Positions 47,022 to 55,302 of a stretch of DNA of 64,000 bases are shown one piece after another. Under the pieces are notes generated by a model. The model did no database searches. It worked only from the letters and a program-made list of their open reading frames with translations, and was not told where the DNA came from. How positions within the stretch are numbered: position 1 is the first letter of the stretch; each line of letters starts with the position of its first letter. Location: assembly GCF_009857475.1 (NCBI RefSeq), contig NZ_WWCJ01000012.1, forward strand, positions 62,001 through 126,000. Direction: 5' to 3'. The position numbers were made by a program, and so were the translations under genes. The DNA comes from Pseudoduganella guangdongensis (GTDB lineage: Bacteria; Pseudomonadota; Gammaproteobacteria; Burkholderiales; Burkholderiaceae_D).

Positions 47022-47960
47022 TCAGATAGTCTGGAAGTTCCAGAGGCTGGACTCCAGGCTGTCGGCATTGACTTCTTTCGCAAGGATCTTGGTGCTATTG
47101 CCCGCGTGGTTATTCTCGCGCACCATGGCCGCAGTGTCGGTGACGTAAATGCTGAACCGGCCGCTTGCATCACGCGCGACTTTAAACGTCTGCCCCGTGC
47201 TCCTAAAGGCCGACGACGTTATCGGGAATCCATCGAGTCGATCTTTGGCCGGATTGAAATCGAATGTCGCATAGGTATTGAGCTTGGTGTTGCGCAGTTT
47301 GAAAAGGTCGTGGCCATCCTTGTCGGTGCCAGCCGGCATTAGATGCCAGGTCCTGGCGGGCGCATCACTGTTCCAGATTTGAATGCGTGAGCCATCGTTC
47401 TTGGAACTGTCCTCAACTTCCCAGTACTGGCCTTTATCCGTCGGGACCACGATGTGTATGTCGCGCTCCAGGATTGTGGTGATATCTGCTTTACGTACAA
47501 ATACTGGCTTCCCAGGCTGGGGCGTCGGCTTTGGCTCGGGAACGGTGTTGTAGATCTCAAAACGGCCACCGCCTAAAAACAGGTCGAGCCCGACGCCGCC
47601 GCCGTTGAACCACAGAACCGGCTGCGCATGTTCGTCGTAGCCGACGAAGTTTGTGTAGGCAGGACCAAGTGCGACAGTGAAAAGCGAGCAGCTACCCGTA
47701 TACCCGCGCTTGTTGATGCGCTTAGCGATGGTCAACTTACCGCCGACAATCTCAATCCCCGCGACCAGCCCACCGATCAGGCCATGCACGTAATAGGTGG
47801 CCTTATCTAGACCCGTGTAAATTGAGTACAAGCCGCCACCAGCTTCGAGGGCGGCGAACGCCGCTCCCATTGACACGTAATCGTCGGGCGCAGATGACAT
47901 CAAGGCTTCAACCCGATTCACTTCAGCGCTTACTTTCGCTACATGATTTTGCAAACTCAT
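47022..47960 (-). CDS. Ricin-type (beta-trefoil) lectin-like protein with glycine-rich N-terminus
   Basis: A 312-residue protein of uncertain role. The C-terminal ~155 residues look like a ricin-B-type trefoil: a RIQIWNSDAPARTWHL repeat, LFKLRNTKLNTYATFD, and the closing SSLWNFQTI, with Q-x-W-like words. The N-terminal ~140 residues are glycine-rich and hydrophobic (GLIGGLVAGIEIVGG, WFNGGGVGLDLFLGGG) and not assigned. A proline linker (EPKPTPQPGKP) joins the two. There is no signal peptide. This resembles secreted toxins or lectins exported by non-Sec routes, but no toxic domain is recognised. It lies in an accessory, gene-poor stretch. Confidence 0.75.
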   Translation of the reverse strand: MSLQNHVAKVSAEVNRVEALMSSAPDDYVSMGAAFAALEAGGGLYSIYTGLDKATYYVHGLIGGLVAGIEIVGGKLTIAKRINKRGYTGSCSLFTVALGPAYTNFVGYDEHAQPVLWFNGGGVGLDLFLGGGRFEIYNTVPEPKPTPQPGKPVFVRKADITTILERDIHIVVPTDKGQYWEVEDSSKNDGSRIQIWNSDAPARTWHLMPAGTDKDGHDLFKLRNTKLNTYATFDFNPAKDRLDGFPITSSAFRSTGQTFKVARDASGRFSIYVTDTAAMVRENNHAGNSTKILAKEVNADSLESSLWNFQTI

Positions 47961-48324
47961 CTCCTCACTCCTTTGGTTAGGTAATGCAGTGGACGATCGC
48001 GGCGCACGTACGAATGCTGGAGTCTAGGAATAGAATGCAAGATTAGCAAGTTAGCAAATGGAAGCGTTGCGTAAGCATCAAGCGCGCGATGGCAAACAAC
48101 CAAGGCTGCCAAGGGTGCAGGTGAGGGTGGTTTCGAGCGGTGTGTGAGGTTCGGCCCCGAGCAGGACGCACAACTGCTGGCTCTCCATCCTGACCGCGCA
48201 TCGGCGCGCGCTGGATTGCGCGGCGTAAAGCAAAAACGCCGGCCAGCACGGCTCACCGTTTCCGCTCTCGTGTCACAGCCATCAGGCCATCCAACTTTGT
48301 TACCGCTGTAGGCGATCTGAGCCG
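47961..48324. other. Intergenic stretch without a supported gene
   Basis: I see no supported gene here. One plus-strand frame is open for about 60 codons (through PEQDAQLLALHPDRASAR) without a start or ribosome site. It may be a decayed coding fragment. Confidence 0.4.
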
Positions 48325-48759
48325 CTACTTCCAATATTCAGTAATCTTCGAAATCTTTTCACCCTTGAATTCGAACACGGCGAGATGGTTTTTTCCGGTT
48401 TTGGTTTCACGCCGGACCACAGCGGCAGCATTCAAGCCGGGAATTACACTCACCAGCTGGTAGCGAGGCTCCGCAAGTTGGTACCGTCCTGCCTTAAGAT
48501 TGCGCACCGAATTGCCGTACAGGAGCTCTCGGGTGTAGGTGCCGCCGTATACCTCATGAACATATACAAAATCATCTGTGTACATGGCAAAGATCGCGTC
48601 AACATCCTCGACTTTGGAACCATTCATCATCATGCGGTTCGATGCTTCAGTTGCAGAGCCGACTAAGGACTTGATCTTCTCTTCAGGCAGGCTGGCGACA
48701 TCGTTCGCCAGGCTGGCGGTGGACAGCAGTAAGCCAAACACGAGTGCAGCAAGTTTCAT
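48325..48759 (-). CDS. Exported NTF2-like (SnoaL/DUF4440-type) protein
   Basis: A 144-residue protein with a signal peptide (MKLAALVFGLLLSTASLAND) and an NTF2-like cone fold: helix KVEDVDAIFAMYTDDFVYVHE, then strands YQLAEPRYQLVSVIPGLNAAAVVRRE and NHLAVFEFKGEKISKITEYW. The C-terminal pattern FEFKGEKISKITEYW is typical of SnoaL-like proteins. AGGAG precedes the ATG. Members are cyclases, isomerases or ligand-binding proteins, and the function here is unknown. It stands alone on the minus strand. Confidence 0.8.
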   Translation of the reverse strand: MKLAALVFGLLLSTASLANDVASLPEEKIKSLVGSATEASNRMMMNGSKVEDVDAIFAMYTDDFVYVHEVYGGTYTRELLYGNSVRNLKAGRYQLAEPRYQLVSVIPGLNAAAVVRRETKTGKNHLAVFEFKGEKISKITEYWK

Positions 48760-48870
48760 TTCGAACTCCTTGGCAAAAGAGTTAGTAATTTAGCATAACT
48801 TGGGGCGCGTCAAAGCCGTTTGGCTGCCTATAGGTTTCACCACACCTGACTAAATCAGTCAGGCAGATGT

Positions 48871-48895
48871 AAAAAAGCCCGCACGAGGCGGGCTT
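48871..48895 (-). terminator. Rho-independent terminator downstream of the cold-shock gene
   Basis: Minus-strand hairpin with an 8-bp stem (AAGCCCGC arms at 48875-48882 and 48888-48895) and a 5-nt loop, followed by six T (A at 48871-48876). It ends any transcript coming through from the cold-shock gene 283 nt upstream. A second 7-bp hairpin (48845-48863) lies just beyond. Confidence 0.8.
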
Positions 48896-48931
48896 ATCTA
48901 ATCAATATGACGCATTCACTAATCACCCCGG

Positions 48932-49050
48932 CTATCTGCTGGGTGTCATCAGGTACCTGCAACCCGCGCTATCTGCCCGGTGTTGCCGGCTAATGCAAGC
49001 CATTGTCCCGCTAAACCATTTTCTCCAGACCCTGACTATCTGCCAGGTGT
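48932..49050. repeat. Three direct copies of CTATCTGCnnGGTGT
   Basis: Copies lie at 48932-48946, 48969-48983 and 49036-49050, spaced 37 and 67 bp apart. Eight bases before and five bases after a 2-bp variable core (TG, CC, CA) are identical. They lie in the apparent 3' region of the cold-shock gene, not in a coding gene. Confidence 0.65.
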
Positions 49051-49082
49051 CCGTAGCCGGTTAGAGGGGGACGGTGCTGCAA

Positions 49083-49138
49083 GGCGCATCGCTATGCGCC
49101 CCTCAACTGTGTGCAGCACGTCTTCAACGTTGAAGACG
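49083..49138 (-). other. Two hairpins in the cold-shock gene 3' region
   Basis: A 7-bp stem with a 4-nt loop lies at 49083-49100 (arm GGCGCAT), and a perfect 20-bp palindrome lies at 49119-49138 (arm CGTCTTCAAC). Both lie between the cold-shock stop (49178) and the three direct repeats. This makes the ~300 nt up to the terminator unusually structured. Confidence 0.55.
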
Positions 49139-49177
49139 CTTCGCGCGCGGCTACGCCGGGCGCTGGCACAGGTACGA

Positions 49178-49390
49178 TCAGGACAGAACCTGAATGTTGC
49201 CAGCCTTTTCGCCTTTAGGACCAACGCTGCGCTCAAACGAGACGCGCTGGTTTTCGGCAAGGCTCTTGAAGCCGGTCGATTGGATATCGCCGAAATGGGC
49301 GAACAAATCGGCGCCGCCTGCATCGGGCGTAATAAAGCCGAAGCCTTTAGCGTCGTTGAACCATTTAACGATACCAGTTTGAATACTCAT
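49178..49390 (-). CDS. Cold-shock protein, CspA family
   Basis: A 70-residue OB-fold RNA chaperone. It contains [17 protein letters not shown] (RNP1 KGFGFI) and DLFAHFGDI (RNP2, with alanine replacing the common valine). The ATG at 49390 is preceded by AAGGAAAAG. The upstream ~150 nt look like the long leader typical of these genes, though no cold box is recognisable. The downstream part is a structured region ending in a terminator near 48871, so the mRNA could have a 3' untranslated region of about 300 nt. Confidence 0.95.
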   Translation of the reverse strand: MSIQTGIVKWFNDAKGFGFITPDAGGADLFAHFGDIQSTGFKSLAENQRVSFERSVGPKGEKAGNIQVLS

Positions 49391-49649
49391 GATCTTTTCC
49401 TTCAACTAAAATAATAGGCAACTTTGCCATAAGGGCACTTGAAACCAAGAATTAAAACCGAAGGAAAAAAAACTGGACGACCGGGAAAGACAGCCATGCG
49501 GAATTGGGACCAACAAGATTACGACTTGATGCAAGTACGAGATGCAATATACGCGGCTTTCCCGATATCACCTAGCTTTAATTTTATTTTCTGACAAATG
49601 CGTTTTCAGTTGTGGCAGTGAAGTCCCTGGCTGCTCTAGGGCACCAAAC
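49391..49649. other. Cold-shock gene leader region and unassigned sequence
   Basis: The first ~150 nt, AT-rich with purine runs, are the probable untranslated leader of the cold-shock gene on the minus strand. No promoter hexamers or cold box could be picked out with confidence. The remainder leads into the transposase relic. Confidence 0.4.
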
Positions 49650-49995
49650 CCCGAAAGCCAGGCGCCTATGCTGGATCTGGATGGCACTGAAGTATGGTCG
49701 GACCTGATTTCGACCAGCACCGACGAGGTCATGGACGAAGCGAGGCGTCTACTTGGTGCTGGAGGTCCGCGCCGATGGCCGCACGGAAGGGCTTGGCCAA
49801 TGGATCGAACAAACCGAAGGTGCCAAGTTCCGGCTGAACGTCTTCTACGAGCTGCGCAACCGTGGACTGGAAGACGGTCTGGTCGCCGTAAACGGCCTGC
49901 GCGACCGAGCTGTGAACGCCGACACGGCAGCGGCGTTAGACACGTTTGCGCAAGACCGTAACGAGCGCATCGTTCAAGGCTCTCCACCAGGCTAA
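49650..49995 (+). pseudogene. IS256-family transposase relic
   Basis: Two frames carry fragments of a mutator/IS256-type transposase. WSDLISTSTDEVMDEARRLL is in one frame (about 49695-49755). Then a frame change, with an apparent deletion, leads to VYLVLEVRADGRTEG, GLGQWIEQTEGAKF and NVFYELRNRGLEDGLVAV in the other (49747-49995). The 'WIEQTEGAKFW--V--ELKNRGVED' stretch is a hallmark of the family's catalytic region. The intact gene is about 400 codons, so only about a quarter remains. I could not find terminal inverted repeats. Confidence 0.7.
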
Positions 49996-50470
49996 GGCTG
50001 TTGTATTAGATTTTCCAGTTTTCGCAACAACGAGCAAACTTACTGAGTTCGCATAATCTATATTATGTCAAATGAGATCTTTGAGCCAGCTGCGCTAGAT
50101 ATCAACTTGTGAACCAGAACTCTTTACCACCATCGGCTCCTTACAATGACCCGATACTATTTCTCAAGTTCTTTAGCGGCGAGCCGGTCTAAAAACCTTC
50201 CGAAGGTAACGAGCCTGCCGGTACGGGGCTTTACGAGCGGATGGGACATCCTTCCGGAACTCCCGTGCAAAGCTCCGCCTCGCACTCCCGTTGCGGGGCG
50301 ACGGAGTGTCTTGCCCTTATGGCCCGGGAACAGTGCGCACGCTGGAGAAGTTCCGTGCTCTGAGTGGCATGGACTACCTCAACAAATCGGTGGTGGGTCC
50401 GTACCCGCAGGGCGTCCTGCATCCAAAAGGCGCAACTACTGCGACAATCGATTAGGCTTTGGCGCCCCGC
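49996..50470. other. Decayed intergenic region
   Basis: Several plus-strand frames are open for short distances (for example TVRTLEKFRALSGMDYLN in a frame ending at 50455), but none has a start with a ribosome site. It looks like remnants of coding sequence with frame breaks. I could not identify the parent gene. Confidence 0.45.
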
Positions 50471-50899
50471 TTACTTTTTTACACCGCCATAAATATGTTC
50501 ATGGGTCGCCTTAACGTCCCACGGTGCTTTATCGAAGTTAACGACAACGTCCATTCGGACTGCCCCACGTTTCGGGGGATAGCCGGGGCGTCCGAGATCG
50601 TATGTGTACACACCGGCATAGGTACATATATCTTCCGGCGGCTGGGCGCAATCAAGACCAGCATCGGCTAATACGGAGCGGACGTCCGAGCCATTTGGGT
50701 AGCGTGACCGGAAATCGTCAAGAAAGGCTTGCACCTTCGCCCTGCTCCATTCGTCGCGCCATAAGCCAGCGTGGGTTTGCAGTTGAGTTGCGAGAGGACT
50801 GTTTCCCAGGCCCGCAAAGTTGAAATTGATACTTTGAGCTGAGGCCGCTGACGAGGCTATGGCTGAGGTAAGAATGAAGGATGTGAAAAGTTGCTTCAT
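50471..50899 (-). CDS. Small exported hypothetical protein (142 aa)
   Basis: Signal peptide MKQLFTSFILTSAIASSAASA with cleavage before QSI. The mature ~120 residues contain WRDEWSRAKVQAFLDDFRSRYP, two cysteines (GLDCAQPPEDICTY) and a VRMDVVVNFDKAPWD strand. No family is recognised. Its ATG overlaps the stop of a 39-aa ORF (TGA/ATG at 50896-50899), suggesting translational coupling. It lies next to the transposase relic in the accessory region. Confidence 0.7.
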   Translation of the reverse strand: MKQLFTSFILTSAIASSAASAQSINFNFAGLGNSPLATQLQTHAGLWRDEWSRAKVQAFLDDFRSRYPNGSDVRSVLADAGLDCAQPPEDICTYAGVYTYDLGRPGYPPKRGAVRMDVVVNFDKAPWDVKATHEHIYGGVKK

Positions 50900-51015
50900 T
50901 TCGCCCCGCCATACTCAGTAGGAGCTACCACTTGAACGGCGGCTAGCTCAACAAGCGAGACAGAGTCATCCGCAATACACAGTACCAGCATTGCGCCTGG
51001 TTCGATCATTGCCAT
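50896..51015 (-). CDS. Candidate 39-aa ORF coupled to the following gene
   Basis: Starts at ATG 51015 behind a GGAG eight to nine bases upstream and ends in a TGA that overlaps the next gene's ATG (ATGA). The peptide MAMIEPGAMLVLCIADD continues with VSLVELAAVQVVAPTEY. It has no signal peptide. The open frame extends further upstream (to about KIRSATCALLTGDGVRN), so this may be the tail of a decayed larger gene. It is either a leader/coupling peptide or a relic. Confidence 0.4.
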   Translation of the reverse strand: MAMIEPGAMLVLCIADDSVSLVELAAVQVVAPTEYGGAK

Positions 51016-51306
51016 TCTTACCGCTCCATTTCTAACGCCATCTCCAGTCAGTAATGCGCAAGTTGCCGATCGAATCTTACGTCGAGATTGCTAAAACATC
51101 AACTTCAATATTTCGTTTAATCTCATTTTCTTTCCTTTTCATTTGCAATCTGGAGCTTTCGCAACAGTACGAAAGAAGCCAGCTAAACAACGCACGTTTT
51201 TAGCTAAACAACAGTCTGGCCGCGTGTGCACGCTTGACTTACCTAAGCGCCTGAACAATATTGCTAACTGGCAATACGAAAGCAAATTAACTAGGGAGGT
51301 TTCATT
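51016..51306. other. AT-richer intergenic upstream of the discoidin/di-haem gene
   Basis: No gene is supported here. The sequence is markedly lower in GC than the surroundings and probably holds the promoter of the large lipoprotein gene, whose AGGGAGG ribosome site is at 51293-51299. Confidence 0.4.
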
Positions 51307-54300
51307 TTGAAGAAGAGACAACTGATCCTGGGCCTGCCTCTCGCCCTGTCCGCCCTGCTCACAGCTTGCGGCGGCGGCACTCCAGCCAGCGATTCCAGCG
51401 CGCCGCGCTCCGGGCTGAGGACCTTAGGCGGGGCTACGCAGGTATCCGAGATTGCATTGACACCAGTGGCTGCGACAACGTCCTCTGCCGAGCGCGGCGA
51501 CCTGGGAGCCTCTGCGGCTATCGATGGCAATGAGTCCACGCGTTGGAGCAGCGGATTCTCGGACGACCAGTTCTTGACGCTGGATTTTGGCGCCTCGGTC
51601 GCCATTAACCATGTGCGCATCATCTGGGAAAACGCCCACGCCACGGAGTATGAGTTGCAGGTGTCGGACGATAACCGCAACTGGTCCACCATCAAATCGG
51701 TCCAGAACAGCCAGGGTGGCACGGAAGACTGGAATGGCCTGTCCGGCGTTGGTCGCTACCTGCGCATGAAAGGGCTGAAACGCTCGAGCCAGTACGGCTA
51801 TTCGATCTTTGAGATCCAGGCATTCTCCGGCGAGCAGGCCTCCCCTCCGCCGCCACAGGAACCCATTCCCCAGCCAAGTGGGCCGAGCACCGTCCTGAAG
51901 CCGGTGGCCGCAACTTCATCGCCGGTCGAAAACGCAGGGCTGTCCGCCGCAGCGGCGATTGATGGCCTTGCGAATACGCGCTGGGCGAGCGCACGCGACA
52001 ACGGCGCCTGGATTCAGTTCGACTTTGGCGCCAAGACGTCTATCGGCTATATGAAGCTGGTCTGGGAGAACGCGTACGGCAAGCAGTACGCGTTGATGGC
52101 ATCGGACGATGGCCAGGCGTGGACGCAGGTGCGTCTGGTCAATAATGGCCGAGGCGGCACCGAGGAATTCTTCAACCTCGGGATCAGCGCCCGCTACATC
52201 CGCATGCAAGGCATCGAGCGCGCGACGCAGTACGGTTATTCGCTATTCGAGGCTGAGTTCAAATCGCCGGGGAGCGACAATACCATTGCACCGGGGGGCA
52301 CCTCCGCCTTCGCTTTCCCCGCCAACGGCGACGGCTTGCTGCCATTGCCTTCGAGCGCAGCCCCGCAAGAATCGCTGCAATTCACCCTGCCGGATGGCAC
52401 GCTGGTCACCCGCTTTGGTGCGCGCGGCTTTGCGCGGCACGGTCGCGAGCGCGGGGAAGATTGGAATGAAATTGGCTACGGGCCGAATGAAACCGTCGAT
52501 CCGGCGACCGGCCAACCGGTCGACAAGGGGCCGGGCAATTACCTGACCTTTGTCCCGCAATACTTCAAGAACCGCACCTGGGGCGTCGAGATCATCGATA
52601 ACAGCCGCGTGCCGGGCGTGACGAAGCCGACCCTGGTGGTGAACCAGTACACCACCGTCGATTTCCTGTCGGGTGGCATCGCCTTCTTCAGGGCCATCGA
52701 CCGGCCGGGTGTCACCGGCTACGGTTGGATGGCGCCCGGGCAGTTGGTGGACGGCTCTATCAAGGTTTGCAAACCCACTGCCTATCCTGCGGCCGGCCAG
52801 TTGGCTGCGCCGGGCGGCATCAACGGCGGGTGTACTTTGCTGGTCAAGCAGTACCCCGGCATGAGCGGGCTCGATGCCAACGGTTTCCCGAACGGTACGC
52901 ATATTCCGTCTCGGCCCTTGGTCGTAGGTGATGTGATCGAAGTCTCGCCGTCCATGTTCTCCACCACTGAATCCATGCTCGCTAAAGGCGATAGCGGCGG
53001 CATCCGTTACTACTCGCAAGAATGGACGTATGTGGTTGGTGATGGCCTGCGCCCATGGTATGGCGTGCAACCGCGCCTGAATTCGGTGCCGCTGCCGGCG
53101 GAGACGCTGTCGGGCGGCTTGGGTTCGGTGTCTTACAACTACTCGGACAACGGCTTGTTTATGTTCCAGCAGCCGCACAACAATATCGGCATGCAGAACA
53201 TGCAGCGCTTCGTTGAAGGTCGGCGCTTATTGCATACCAACTTCACCACCGGCGCCCATAATGAATCCGGCAACGACCGCTACGAGCCTGCGATCGGCTT
53301 GCAGGGCCAACGCTTCAACCAATCCGCCTGCATCGCCTGCCACGTCAACAATGGCCGCAGTCCGGCACCGATTGCCGTCAACCAGCGCCTGGACAATATG
53401 TCCGTGCGCGTGGCCGTGACCGCAGCGGATGGAGCCCAATCGCCGCATCCACTGTATGGCAGCACCGTGCAGATGAACGCCGTTTCGGCTAACGGAACGC
53501 CGCAGAACTGGGGCCTGGGTGTGCGTGTCGGCGGTTTCGAAACGCGCAGCGTCAAGCTGGCCGATGGCAGCAGCGTAGAGCTGCGCAAGCCAACCCTGGC
53601 TTTTGAGGGCGTCGTGCCGGACATGGTTTCGCTGCGCGCCGCTCAACCGATGCTGGGCACAGGCTTGCTGGAAGCCGTTCCTGAAGCGGACATCCTGGCG
53701 CGGGTCCGCACCACACCGGACGAAGATGGCGTGAAAGGCAGCGCCAACTTCGTCTTCGATCCGGAAAGCGGCGCTGTGCGCCTGGGCCGCTTCGGCTGGA
53801 AGGCCTCGAAGGCCAGCCTGCGCCACCAGGCAGCGGCGGCCCTGCTGCAGGATATGGCGGTTACTTCACCCGTCTACCCGAACCGCAACTGCGCCAGCGA
53901 CCCGGTCGGATGCAAGAGCGCCCCAGCCCAACGCGGCGTCAGCGAGCCGGAGCTGCAGCTGATCTCGCAGTACCTGGCACTGGTCGCGGTCCCGGCCCAA
54001 CGCAGCTTGCCGAGTGGCTTCCCGAAAGGTGTCGCACCGCTGGATGAACATCGTGTCGATCCACAGCAAATCAGTGTTGGCAGCAAGCTGTTCCAGGCGA
54101 TGCGCTGCTCGGCATGCCATACGGTCGAGATGAAAACCGGCCCGGGACACCTGCTGGCGGAACTGCGCAACCAGACCATCCGCCCTTACTCCGACTTGCT
54201 GCTGCACGATATGGGCAGTGAGCTGGCCGACAAGGTGGTGGAAGGCCAGGCCAAGGGCAATATGTGGCGTACCGCGCCGCTGTGGGGTATCGGCTACACC

Positions 54301-54474
54301 GAGAAGGTGATGGGCAACAGCGCCCAGGTCGGCTACCTGCACGATGGCCGTGCACGCAACCTGACCGAAGCGGTGATGTGGCACGGCGGCGAAGCAAGCC
54401 GCTCGCGCGATCGCTTTGCCGCATTGCCAAAGTCCGACCGCGAAGCACTGCTGGCGTTCCTGCGGTCCTTGTAA
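51307..54474 (+). CDS. Lipoprotein with two discoidin domains and a di-haem oxidoreductase domain
   Basis: A 1055-residue lipoprotein. The start is TTG at 51307: AGGGAGG at 51293-51299 is correctly spaced, and the lipobox LLTAC closes a signal peptide (LILGLPLALSALLTAC). Two F5/8 type C (discoidin) domains follow, at about 40-175 (AAIDGNESTRWSSGF; LRMKGLKRSSQYGYSIFEI) and 195-320 (AAIDGLANTRWASAR; IRMQGIERATQYGYSLFEA). Next is a long domain (about 370-1050) of the DUF1111/di-haem oxidoreductase type, with haem motifs CIACH and CSACH. Surface-attached, carbohydrate-binding electron transfer is implied. A discoidin-DUF1111 fusion is unusual to my knowledge. Confidence 0.87.
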   Translation: MKKRQLILGLPLALSALLTACGGGTPASDSSAPRSGLRTLGGATQVSEIALTPVAATTSSAERGDLGASAAIDGNESTRWSSGFSDDQFLTLDFGASVAINHVRIIWENAHATEYELQVSDDNRNWSTIKSVQNSQGGTEDWNGLSGVGRYLRMKGLKRSSQYGYSIFEIQAFSGEQASPPPPQEPIPQPSGPSTVLKPVAATSSPVENAGLSAAAAIDGLANTRWASARDNGAWIQFDFGAKTSIGYMKLVWENAYGKQYALMASDDGQAWTQVRLVNNGRGGTEEFFNLGISARYIRMQGIERATQYGYSLFEAEFKSPGSDNTIAPGGTSAFAFPANGDGLLPLPSSAAPQESLQFTLPDGTLVTRFGARGFARHGRERGEDWNEIGYGPNETVDPATGQPVDKGPGNYLTFVPQYFKNRTWGVEIIDNSRVPGVTKPTLVVNQYTTVDFLSGGIAFFRAIDRPGVTGYGWMAPGQLVDGSIKVCKPTAYPAAGQLAAPGGINGGCTLLVKQYPGMSGLDANGFPNGTHIPSRPLVVGDVIEVSPSMFSTTESMLAKGDSGGIRYYSQEWTYVVGDGLRPWYGVQPRLNSVPLPAETLSGGLGSVSYNYSDNGLFMFQQPHNNIGMQNMQRFVEGRRLLHTNFTTGAHNESGNDRYEPAIGLQGQRFNQSACIACHVNNGRSPAPIAVNQRLDNMSVRVAVTAADGAQSPHPLYGSTVQMNAVSANGTPQNWGLGVRVGGFETRSVKLADGSSVELRKPTLAFEGVVPDMVSLRAAQPMLGTGLLEAVPEADILARVRTTPDEDGVKGSANFVFDPESGAVRLGRFGWKASKASLRHQAAAALLQDMAVTSPVYPNRNCASDPVGCKSAPAQRGVSEPELQLISQYLALVAVPAQRSLPSGFPKGVAPLDEHRVDPQQISVGSKLFQAMRCSACHTVEMKTGPGHLLAELRNQTIRPYSDLLLHDMGSELADKVVEGQAKGNMWRTAPLWGIGYTEKVMGNSAQVGYLHDGRARNLTEAVMWHGGEASRSRDRFAALPKSDREALLAFLRSL

Positions 54475-54495
54475 GCGGGCCCGCATCCGCAGATA

Positions 54496-54523
54496 ATGGA
54501 CAGCACCAAGCGGTACTGTCCAT
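54496..54523. other. Inverted repeat upstream of the proline-rich protein gene
   Basis: Perfect 8-bp arms (ATGGACAG and its complement) are separated by 12 nt. It lies 22 nt after the di-haem gene stop and 22 nt before the next ATG. There is no T-tract, so an operator or a weak transcript-end hairpin are both possible. Confidence 0.4.
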
Positions 54524-54545
54524 CTTCCCGAGGGAGCGGAACACC

Positions 54546-55256
54546 ATGCCGAAACCAGTCCCAGTGCCCCGGCCGGCGTCGCTGCGTCCAGCAACGCCGG
54601 CCGTTCCTCCTGTCTACCATCCTCGCGCGGCGCTTCCGGTCCAGGCCAAACTAGCGCCTAGTCCGCCAAGGCCGCAACCGTCGGTCCCGCAAGCTTTCAA
54701 ACCACAAGCGCGAGCCGCTGCGGTTCCGCTGCCAGCGGGCCCGTCGGTCATGATCCAGCGGGCCGAGACCGTACCGAAATCGATTGGGTATTCGTCGATC
54801 GCCCTGCACTACTCAGCAGAGCAGATTGCGCTGGCAGCCCAGCAGACAGGCCACGATACAGGCTACACCGGGCATCAATCCGGTGGCCCGGGTGATGGCA
54901 TGAACAGCGGCACTGTCAAAGCGAATAAGGATATCGTCGAGCAGCTCAAAAAGAACGTTGCCAAGGAAAAGCACGACAAGAAGAAGGGGCCGGTTAAGCA
55001 GGAATCGGCGAAGTCCGCCCGCTGGCGTGCCATCAATAAGGGAAAACTGTTGATGACGGACGCATTAAAACCAAATTCCATTGGCTGGGCCGCTTCCTTG
55101 GCGAAAGGGGCGCGCGACTACCAGCTCTACCTCACCACACGCACGCCGCCCGGCACGCCGCCCGACGACCAGCTGACCCCAGAAGATGTCGAGGACTGCA
55201 CCGATTACTGGGATCGAATGCAGGAAGCAGAACAGGTCATGGAGTACGACCAGTAA
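54546..55256 (+). CDS. Proline-rich protein with PVQAK / IQRAE motifs, possible secreted effector
   Basis: A 236-residue protein. ATG 54546 follows GAGGGAG (54529-54535). Residues 1-67 are almost pure Pro/Ala/Val/Arg (repeated PxPR and PVQAKL at 31-36). Then comes VMIQRAE (68-74), and a C-terminal domain of ~160 residues with GHDTGYTGHQSGGPGDG, a lysine-rich stretch (AKEKHDKKKGPVKQ) and an acidic end (DQLTPEDVEDCTDYWDRM). 'PVQAK...IQRAE' N-termini recur, from memory, in eCIS-core and polymorphic-toxin proteins; this resemblance is tentative. No signal peptide. The function is unknown. It faces the two-gene operon of the caspase-like protein. Confidence 0.65.
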   Translation: MPKPVPVPRPASLRPATPAVPPVYHPRAALPVQAKLAPSPPRPQPSVPQAFKPQARAAAVPLPAGPSVMIQRAETVPKSIGYSSIALHYSAEQIALAAQQTGHDTGYTGHQSGGPGDGMNSGTVKANKDIVEQLKKNVAKEKHDKKKGPVKQESAKSARWRAINKGKLLMTDALKPNSIGWAASLAKGARDYQLYLTTRTPPGTPPDDQLTPEDVEDCTDYWDRMQEAEQVMEYDQ

Positions 55257-55302
55257 ATCCGTCGTGTAACCCACTTGCTGCGCATTCGATCCGCTTGGCG
55301 GT

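Noticed and set aside
48901..49060. CRISPR-like reading of the CTATCTGC repeats
   Set aside because: Only three 15-bp copies, unequal spacing and no cas genes.
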